A stretch of 64,000 bases of DNA from an uncultured Bryobacterales bacterium (GTDB lineage Bacteria; Acidobacteriota; Terriglobia; Bryobacterales; Bryobacteraceae), in assembly GCA_937959285.1 (NCBI GenBank), contig CALGAR010000064.1:1-64000 (forward strand), read 5' to 3'. A program made the translations under genes and the position numbers. The notes under the pieces were generated by a model, which was not told the origin of the DNA, did no database searches, and saw only the letters and a list, made by a program, of their open reading frames with translations. Numbering within the stretch: position 1 is the stretch's first letter; each line of letters opens with the position of its first letter. Positions 58,444 to 64,000 of the stretch are shown here, piece after piece.

Positions 58444-59346
58444 TTAAGAGCGCGCTCTCGGGTGGGCTCGGTCGTAGACGGCCATCAGGTCCGCCAGTGA
58501 CATCTGCGTGTACTTTTGCGTCGTTGACAGCGACGCATGCCCGAGCAGCTCCTGGATCGCGCGTAAGTCGGCTCCGTCTGTGAGCAGGTGCGTTGCAAAT
58601 GCATGGCGGAAGCTGTGCGGATGAAGCGATGGATCTCCGGTGAGCGCAGTGGCATAGAGCTTGACGATGGAACGCGCACCGCGGTCGGTAAGCCTCATAC
58701 CGCGGAAGTTCACAAAGAGCGCCCTCTCGCCCTGCCTGGCTTGGCGCGTTTCCAAATAACGCTCTAAAGCTGTGGCGGCCTTCGTCCCGAATGGAACCTG
58801 CCGCTCCTTGCGGCCTTTGCCACGGACGCGAATCCAGCGCTCGGAGTAGTCGATGTCGTGCAGGTTCAGCCCAACGAGTTCGCTGATGCGCAGGCCGCAT
58901 CCATAGAGCAGCTCAAAGATGGCCAGATCCCGCTCCGGGTACGGACGTTCTAGGGCGCCCTGAGCGACTGCATTAATCAAATCGTTCGTTTGCTCCTCCG
59001 TGGGCACTTTGGGCAGATTCTGAGGCGCCTTTGGCGTTCGGACAAGCTGTGCCGGATTTACGCTGATCCGCCCCTCCCGCGCCAGAAACTTGAAGAACGA
59101 CCGCACCGCAGCCAGCTTGCGGCGAATGGAGACGGCGTTCAAGCCGTCGCGGTATAAGCCTCCGAGCCACTCCCGGATGGCCAGCGAATCGATCTCGCGC
59201 GGATCGGGAGCCTCGCCGCCCGGTGGCGTGAAATAGGCAAGAAACTGGGCAAGGTCGGCTCCGTAACTTCGAACAGTATGTGGCGAGACGTTTTCGTGCC
59301 GCAGCGCTTCGAGATACCGTTCGATCTGAAGCGCAAGCTCAGACAT
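58444..59346 (-). CDS. xerC: Tyrosine recombinase XerC
   Basis: A 300-residue site-specific recombinase that resolves chromosome dimers with XerD. The N-terminal SAM-like domain has IERYLEALRHENVSPHTVRSY. The catalytic set is Arg in GCGLRISELVGL, Lys in VRGKGRKERQVPFG, His/Arg in HPHSFRHAFATHLLTDG and Tyr in TTQKYTQMS. Start ATG 59346 overlaps the trmFO stop by 8 bases, and the longer frame to 59532 is antisense noise. trmFO-xerC is the conserved order also seen in Bacillus (gid-codV). Confidence 0.95.
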   Translation of the reverse strand: MSELALQIERYLEALRHENVSPHTVRSYGADLAQFLAYFTPPGGEAPDPREIDSLAIREWLGGLYRDGLNAVSIRRKLAAVRSFFKFLAREGRISVNPAQLVRTPKAPQNLPKVPTEEQTNDLINAVAQGALERPYPERDLAIFELLYGCGLRISELVGLNLHDIDYSERWIRVRGKGRKERQVPFGTKAATALERYLETRQARQGERALFVNFRGMRLTDRGARSIVKLYATALTGDPSLHPHSFRHAFATHLLTDGADLRAIQELLGHASLSTTQKYTQMSLADLMAVYDRAHPRARS

Positions 59347-60706
59347 GGGCAAGGAGGTGTTCTTCGAGGGCAGCCATCGCTCGCCGACACATTTCGGCGT
59401 GGCGCGCCCGTTTGTCGTGCCGCAAGCGCTGGCGAGTTTCGTCATCGAGCGGAGGCAGCAGATCGAAGGCGATGTTCGCCGGCTGATAGTTGGACGGGTC
59501 CGCGCCCGAGATATAAGCACACAAGGACCCAAGCGCCGTCTCCCGCGGTACGGGACGCGGCTCTTCCCCCAGAGCTACGGAAGCGGCGTAGCGTCCTGCG
59601 AGCAGACCGGTCGCGATGGACTCGACATACCCTTCAACACCGGAGATCTGCCCCGCGAAGAAGACGTTTGGATCGTCGCGGAGCTGCAGCGTCGGCGTCA
59701 GAATCGCCGGAGCGTTGATGTAGGTATTGCGATGAATTTGGCCGTATCGCAGAAAAACTGCCCTTTCGAGGCCTGGGATCATGCGCAGGACTCGCGCCTG
59801 CTCGCTGAACTTCATGTGATTCTGAAAGCCCACCAGGTTGTAGCTATCCGCGCGAAGATTCTCCTGGCGGAGCTGAACAACGGCCCAGGGACGCCGTCCT
59901 GTCCGAGGATCAATCAGTCCCACAGGCTTCATGGGGCCAAAGCGCAGGGTGTCCCTCCCACGGCGCGCCAGTTCTTCAATTGGCAGGCAGGCTTCGAAGA
60001 AAGGAATCTTGCCGGCGTGGATGCAAGCGTCTTCGGGGATGTGCGCTTCAACGCTCTCAGCCGTCAGCAGAGCGTCTACGAACCGCTCGTACTGCTCCCG
60101 ATCCATGGGACAGTTCAGATAGTCGTCCCCGCCGTCCAGCGATTTTCCGTAGCGTGAGGCCCGGAAGGCGATGGAGAGATCGATCGACTCGGCATCGACG
60201 ATCGGGCTGATGGCGTCGTAGAAGAAAAGCCTCCCGGATCCCGTACGTCTTGCGATATCCGAAGCAAGCTTCTCACTGGTGAGAGGACCGCTGGCGATGA
60301 TGACAATCCCGTCATTCGGGATTGACTCCACTTCCTCACGCCTTACTTCGATATTCGGCTCACCCGCCAGTGCGCGCTCAACGTTCTCAGCGAATAATTC
60401 GCGATCGACAGTAAGCGCGTGCCCGCCGGGGACACGCGCCTGATCCGCCGCCGCGAGCAGCATTGAGCCTAGACGGCGCATCTCGCGCTTCAACTGCCAG
60501 GAGGCAGTAGCCTCCGCTTCGCTTTTGAGGGAGTTGCTGCAGACAAGCTCGGCGAGGCGGCCAGTCTTATGAGCGGGTGTCATCCGCACAGGCCGCATTT
60601 CATGCAGGATTGCGCGAAGCCCCGCTTTGGCGATTTGCCAGGCGGCCTCACAACCGGCAAGGCCGCCTCCAATCACATGAATGGGATTTCTCAAACCTAT
60701 TCCCAT
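59339..60706 (-). CDS. trmFO: tRNA U54 methyltransferase TrmFO (folate-dependent)
   Basis: A 455-residue FAD enzyme that methylates U54 in the T loop of tRNA with methylenetetrahydrofolate. It has IHVIGGGLAGCEAAWQIAKAG, ILHEMRPVRMTPAHKTG, LAELVCSNSLKSE, the catalytic-Cys region around FFEACLPIEELARRG, and YVESIATGLLAGRYAA. Length is normal. It is coupled to xerC by overlap. Its start at 60706 lies 28 bases after the stop of the DUF6807 gene. Confidence 0.96.
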   Translation of the reverse strand: MGIGLRNPIHVIGGGLAGCEAAWQIAKAGLRAILHEMRPVRMTPAHKTGRLAELVCSNSLKSEAEATASWQLKREMRRLGSMLLAAADQARVPGGHALTVDRELFAENVERALAGEPNIEVRREEVESIPNDGIVIIASGPLTSEKLASDIARRTGSGRLFFYDAISPIVDAESIDLSIAFRASRYGKSLDGGDDYLNCPMDREQYERFVDALLTAESVEAHIPEDACIHAGKIPFFEACLPIEELARRGRDTLRFGPMKPVGLIDPRTGRRPWAVVQLRQENLRADSYNLVGFQNHMKFSEQARVLRMIPGLERAVFLRYGQIHRNTYINAPAILTPTLQLRDDPNVFFAGQISGVEGYVESIATGLLAGRYAASVALGEEPRPVPRETALGSLCAYISGADPSNYQPANIAFDLLPPLDDETRQRLRHDKRARHAEMCRRAMAALEEHLLAHV

Positions 60707-60733
60707 TCTACCGGCCGCGGCGCGGCCCAGGGG

Positions 60734-61657
60734 CTACTTTTCGGAAGCGAACTTCCTGAAGTGCTCCGCGATGCCGGCCATCTTCGCATCGCCAGGATGA
60801 ATGATGACGCGGTAGCGGAATCGCAGGGATTGGCCGGGCTCCAGCGTGACACTGCCATCCCGCTGCTTATCCCCATAGAAATCGTGTTCCCCAAAGATGT
60901 TTGCGGCAAAGAGGCCGTATGCGCGGGCGTGCCAGAAGGTCGGGTGCTTGGGGTTTGAGGGGTGGTCGAGGATGGCGATTCCAAGCTTCTCTCCCTGCAG
61001 CTCACCGGCATAATCAACCCACGGAGAGCGTTTGCCCCAAACGTTCTTCTCCCCTTCGGCTCCTTCCGCATTGACCATCTTGCCCGTGCCGTTCTTTTCG
61101 ATCAGCGGCTCTGCCAAACGGATTGCGAACGTGCCTTCCTTCGTGTCGCCGAAAACCGCCTTTTGAATCGCGGTCAGCTTCAGATCTACATCAAAGTATC
61201 GCAGCGTCGGATGCGAATAAAACTTCATCGTGCGATCCTCGCGCAGGACGGCTTCCCCTTTCGGATTGATCCATTCAAACTGCGCGGTGATCGAGCCGGA
61301 CTTCTTGCCGCTTTTGAGGTCAACAACCTTCTTAAGCCGGACTTCCCCTTTCTCCTTTGTCCGCGCCCAGTAGTCGACGCCATTCACATTTCCATGCGTG
61401 AACCAAAGCCCCTGATGGTGTGGATGGTCCCGGCTTTCCCCTTCGACTATTTCCATGGGGTACATTCTCGTGACAATCTTTCCTGACGCCGAACGTAACG
61501 GATGCAGATAGGGCTTCCAGGCTCCCCCTCCGACAAAGAGAGCCGAGAACGGTTTCCCGTCGATATCAATCATGATGCGGTCGGAACCTTGCGTAATCTT
61601 CACCTGTCCGGCCAAGGGCAGCGCGGCGGCCAGTATCAGCAGCAGTTGCGGCTTCAT
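60734..61657 (-). CDS. Secreted DUF6807 (PmoA-like) protein
   Basis: A 307-residue protein with a signal peptide (MKPQLLLILAAALPLAGQ). The body has VGGGAWKPYLHPLRSASG, DHPHHQGLWFTHGNVNG, AVFGDTKEGTFAIRLAEPL and FWHARAYGLFAANIFGEHDF. These are marks of DUF6807, often annotated as a methane oxygenase PmoA-type domain, though not that enzyme. Members are common in Acidobacteria, Planctomycetes and Bacteroidetes near sugar genes. The ATG at 61657 is chosen for the signal peptide; 61693 is upstream. Precedes trmFO on the same strand. Confidence 0.87.
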   Translation of the reverse strand: MKPQLLLILAAALPLAGQVKITQGSDRIMIDIDGKPFSALFVGGGAWKPYLHPLRSASGKIVTRMYPMEIVEGESRDHPHHQGLWFTHGNVNGVDYWARTKEKGEVRLKKVVDLKSGKKSGSITAQFEWINPKGEAVLREDRTMKFYSHPTLRYFDVDLKLTAIQKAVFGDTKEGTFAIRLAEPLIEKNGTGKMVNAEGAEGEKNVWGKRSPWVDYAGELQGEKLGIAILDHPSNPKHPTFWHARAYGLFAANIFGEHDFYGDKQRDGSVTLEPGQSLRFRYRVIIHPGDAKMAGIAEHFRKFASEK

Positions 61658-61791
61658 GTTGGCAAGTACACCACAGCCAGCGACTTTCCTCAAGCGCCCT
61701 CAGGGGACTGGTTCGCAAGCTGATATGGCTGCCGCGGCCAGTCCAGGTCTTTCGGGGCTGGCTGATTTGGGGAGGCGCGTGCGATCGTAGG

Positions 61792-62622
61792 ATGGTGCTC
61801 AAACTCTCCCTGCATGGCGGAACAGTTGGCTGGCGACCGGGATGGCCAGGCCTGGCAAGACTGGCGGCAGAGGTTGGCTATGACGGTGTGGTCCTCCCGA
61901 GAGACGCGCTGGCAGGCAGGGAACCACCTGCGACACCGATACGGGTCACAGCGATGCCCGTCCCCGTCGAGGTGCGGCGCGACGAGTCCACCTTCGAGGC
62001 CGGACTCCCGAACCTGGAACCGGCCGTGCGTTTCGGAGCCTCCCTGGGATGCAAAATCGCGGTGGTCGGACTTCCACCTTCGTCTGAGAGGCCGAAGAAA
62101 GAGCAGGCGCAGATCTACCTTCGAAGGCTGCGCGCCTGCGTTGAGATCTTCGATCGCTACGGCATCCGCCTCGCGCTTGAGGCGATCTCTCCGCTGCATC
62201 TTCGCAGAGCGAAACCTTACGAGTTCATATGGAGAACCGCCGAGATGCTGGATTTCGCGCGGCTGTGCTCCCCGGATGCAGGAGTGGTGGCGGACTGCTG
62301 GCACTGGCACCACGCAGGCGAAACTGCGGAGGATCTTATTACACTGGGGCCAGACGCTATTTTGGACGTCCACATCTCCGACGCCCCGGGAGTTTCCGCC
62401 GAAGAAATCCGGGATATGGAACGCTTCCTGCCCGGCGAAGGCATCATTGATTTTCCCTGCTTCTTCGGAGCTTTGAAAGCCGTCGGGTATTCAGGGAATG
62501 TGACGGTCGAAGTGTTTAGCGGAAGACTTCACAATCTCACTCCGGAAGAAGCGGCCAGATCAGCATTGGACGCTGCAAAAGCCGTGTTAGCGCGTATAAG
62601 CGGCAGTCAGCCGGCGATTTGA
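61792..62622 (+). CDS. Sugar phosphate isomerase/epimerase-like TIM barrel
   Basis: A 276-residue protein of the xylose-isomerase-like/AP-endonuclease-2 superfamily. Features are LAAEVGYDGVVLPRDALAG, IRLALEAISPLHLRRAKPYEF (metal Glu), VVADCWHWHHAG, ILDVHISDAPG and a late Glu in VTVEVFSG. These residues suit a divalent-metal epimerase or isomerase for a sugar or cyclitol. No signal peptide. Start ATG 61792 (GTG 61795 is alternative). It precedes tatA by 58 bases. Confidence 0.85.
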   Translation: MVLKLSLHGGTVGWRPGWPGLARLAAEVGYDGVVLPRDALAGREPPATPIRVTAMPVPVEVRRDESTFEAGLPNLEPAVRFGASLGCKIAVVGLPPSSERPKKEQAQIYLRRLRACVEIFDRYGIRLALEAISPLHLRRAKPYEFIWRTAEMLDFARLCSPDAGVVADCWHWHHAGETAEDLITLGPDAILDVHISDAPGVSAEEIRDMERFLPGEGIIDFPCFFGALKAVGYSGNVTVEVFSGRLHNLTPEEAARSALDAAKAVLARISGSQPAI

Positions 62623-62680
62623 CGCATTTCTAGAGCAGCCGCTATCATGAAGACGTTGCATTTTCTTTAGGAGGACGTAG

Positions 62681-63196
62681 ATGGGTCCGCTGGGCTGGCA
62701 AGAGACCGTCTTTATCTTTGTTCTGGCCCTGCTGATTTTCGGACCAAAGAAGCTTCCGGAACTGGGCAGGAATGTAGCCAAAGCGATCGCAGAGTTCCGT
62801 CGGGCGTCGAGCGACCTGAAGGCGCAGTTCGATCGCGAGATGAGTGCTATCGAGCGGGAAAACGAATCGTTAAAGGAAGTCACACAAAGCATCGCTGACG
62901 ATATCAATAGCAGTTACAACAGCAGCTACGACTCCTCATACTACGACTACGATGCCTATGGCTCGGATTCGTATCACACCCCCGCAGACGAAACCCCTTC
63001 TGTAGGCGCATCCGCAACTCAGGGCGCTGAACAGACTGCCGACGCCAGCTCGCAGACAAAGCAGGCGCCTGAAGGCACAGTGGCGCAAGGCGCGCCCGTT
63101 GCAAATCCCAATACGGAGACTGCGACAGTGGCCCAGGACGCTCCTGCCTCAGCGGATGGCTCAAAGGCTCCTGAGTCTTCTCCTTTAGCAACGTAG
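62681..63196 (+). CDS. tatA: Twin-arginine translocase TatA/TatB subunit with long Tyr/Asp-rich tail
   Basis: A 171-residue protein. The N-terminal TM and hinge are TVFIFVLALLIFGPKKLPELG, followed by the amphipathic helix RNVAKAIAEFRRASSDLKAQ. From about residue 80 the tail is low-complexity, first Ser/Tyr/Asp (YNSSYDSSYYDYDAYGSDSY), then Ala/Thr/Gln-rich. TatA/B are usually 60-150 residues, so the tail is long. Good ribosome binding site (AGGAGG). tatC begins 10 bases after the stop. Tat would export the Gfo/Idh/MocA protein at 22436. Confidence 0.93.
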   Translation: MGPLGWQETVFIFVLALLIFGPKKLPELGRNVAKAIAEFRRASSDLKAQFDREMSAIERENESLKEVTQSIADDINSSYNSSYDSSYYDYDAYGSDSYHTPADETPSVGASATQGAEQTADASSQTKQAPEGTVAQGAPVANPNTETATVAQDAPASADGSKAPESSPLAT

Positions 63197-63205
63197 TTTT
63201 GTATC

Positions 63206-64000
63206 ATGTCTTCCTCTGACGAGCGGAAGGAAGCCTCGGCTTCCGCAACTGGAAATCTGCCCGGCGAATCCGAAGCAGCAGATTCCGTCCAGGGAGCTGA
63301 CGCGCCGGTCCCTCAGCCGCAGCCAGCGCCCGAGCCCGACCCCTACGCGTACGACGGCGACGCGTACGGCTATGAAGAACAGGGCTACTCCGATGGCAGT
63401 GCTGCGACAACCGAGGTGAAGGAGAACACTCCTCCGCCCTCCCCCTCCGCTCCACCGCCACCGCCTCCGTTTTCAAAGGATCCTGACGAAGAGGAGGAAG
63501 ACGACGAGGAAGAGGACATGCTCCGCATGTCGTTCCTCGAGCACCTCGAAGAGCTTCGCTCCCGGATCATCAAATGTCTGATAGGTCTGGGCATCGCATT
63601 CGCAGCCAGCCTGACCTTTACGGAAGCCCTATGGCGTGCTGTATCGGCCCCGGCTGCGGAAGCCCTCCGCAACCTCGGCTTGCCGCCCAATCTGGTGGCA
63701 ATCACGCCGATGGAGCAGTTCAACACGATCTGGATCAAACTTCCGATCCTGACCTCTTTGTTCCTGGCGTCCCCGTGGATCCTGTATCAGGTGTGGGCTT
63801 TTGTTGCACCCGGGCTGTATAAGAGGGAGCGGCGGTGGGCGGCTCCCTTCGTTATCGTATCCGCCGGGCTGTTTATCGCTGGAGGTCTGTTCGCCTACTT
63901 CGTGGCGTTTCGGTTCGGCCTGACGTTTCTGCTGGGAATCGGGCGGGACGTTGACGTATTACCTCTCGTCTCAATCTCTTACTATTTCGATTTATTTGTA
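63206..64000 (+). CDS. tatC: Twin-arginine translocase subunit TatC with long N-terminal extension (3' end outside window)
   Basis: 265 codons are visible and the frame stays open to the window end. The conserved TatC start is MSFLEHLEELRSRIIKCLIG at about residue 108; TM segments and VAITPMEQFNTIWIKLPIL and YQVWAFVAPGLYKRERRW follow. The preceding 107 residues are an extension absent from ordinary TatC: polar, then Tyr/Asp-rich (YAYDGDAYGYEEQGYSDG), then Pro-rich, then a run of Glu/Asp. ATG 63206 is in frame with the core, but internal ATG 63518 or 63527 would give a normal-length TatC. The protein is not truncated by a stop; only the window ends. Confidence 0.92.
   Translation, partial: MSSSDERKEASASATGNLPGESEAADSVQGADAPVPQPQPAPEPDPYAYDGDAYGYEEQGYSDGSAATTEVKENTPPPSPSAPPPPPPFSKDPDEEEEDDEEEDMLRMSFLEHLEELRSRIIKCLIGLGIAFAASLTFTEALWRAVSAPAAEALRNLGLPPNLVAITPMEQFNTIWIKLPILTSLFLASPWILYQVWAFVAPGLYKRERRWAAPFVIVSAGLFIAGGLFAYFVAFRFGLTFLLGIGRDVDVLPLVSISYYFDLFV

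Noticed and set aside
63385..63738. Poly-Ser protein on the minus strand
   Set aside because: It is the complement of the Glu/Asp-rich TatC extension (GAG/GAA/GAC repeats read as Ser codons); the TatC frame is the real one.
1..64000. CRISPR arrays, insertion sequences, prophage, tRNA or rRNA genes
   Set aside because: No regularly spaced repeats, transposase or integrase other than XerC, phage structural genes, or tRNA cloverleaf/T-loop signatures were seen by eye. XerC here is the housekeeping enzyme next to trmFO.

Overview
The window looks like a chromosomal stretch of a high-GC Acidobacteriota genome, probably from the Solibacter/Bryobacter side of the phylum. This is an inference from gene content. 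There are two large Oar-like TonB-dependent receptors, one with a carboxypeptidase-regulatory N-domain. There is a Tat-exported Gfo/Idh/MocA oxidoreductase, a ThuA protein next to a DUF5060/DUF4038 glycosidase, a DUF6807 protein, and a Pro-rich carboxypeptidase-like/TPR protein. No tRNA, rRNA, insertion sequence, prophage or CRISPR array was seen. Almost the whole window is coding, and genes lie on both strands in short operons.

Layout. 0-13 kb: the 3' end of groEL, an Oar-like receptor with a LacI-type operator-like site upstream, a probable Mg2+ module (Nramp-related transporter plus a soluble PRC/MgtE_N/CBS protein), gatB divergent from proC, a small four-Cys protein, a second receptor, and a KdgD-type dehydratase divergent from it. 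13-22 kb: a signalling cluster (OmpR-type regulator, lone receiver, membrane histidine kinase, degenerate receiver-GGDEF protein), a glycosyltransferase, recX, infA and a single-ring Clp-type ATPase. 22-36 kb: secreted or sugar-related enzymes, tesA divergent from ybbA-ybbP, hemH, a PAS protein with a kinase H-box but no ATPase domain, thuA plus a glycosidase, and rlmN. 36-47 kb: an M16 protease, a TPM/nucleotidyltransferase/LemA operon, an aldehyde dehydrogenase and FAH-family pair likely acting in oxidative sugar-acid breakdown, a CPBP protease and a trans-sulfuration-type PLP enzyme. 47-64 kb: dxr-rseP behind a promoter and a structured leader, an M1 peptidase, envelope proteins, a 41-residue Cys-rich peptide overlapping a CorE-like ECF sigma factor, an aminotransferase, trmFO-xerC, and tatA-tatC with unusual Tyr/Asp-rich tails. 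tatC is cut by the window end.

How the genes fit together. Several loci point to uptake and breakdown of plant-derived sugars and sugar acids: TonB receptors, glycosidase, ThuA, Gfo/Idh/MocA, KdgD, and the aldehyde dehydrogenase with the FAH enzyme. These pathway links are inferred from families and have not been tested.

The strongest candidates for something undescribed are four. The first is the Cys-rich peptide and metal-sensing-type sigma factor pair at 56.5-57.2 kb. The second is the multi-state RNA leader upstream of dxr at 47.2-47.4 kb. The third is the split Mg2+ module at 4.3-6.8 kb. The fourth is the shared Tyr/Asp-rich extensions on TatA and TatC.
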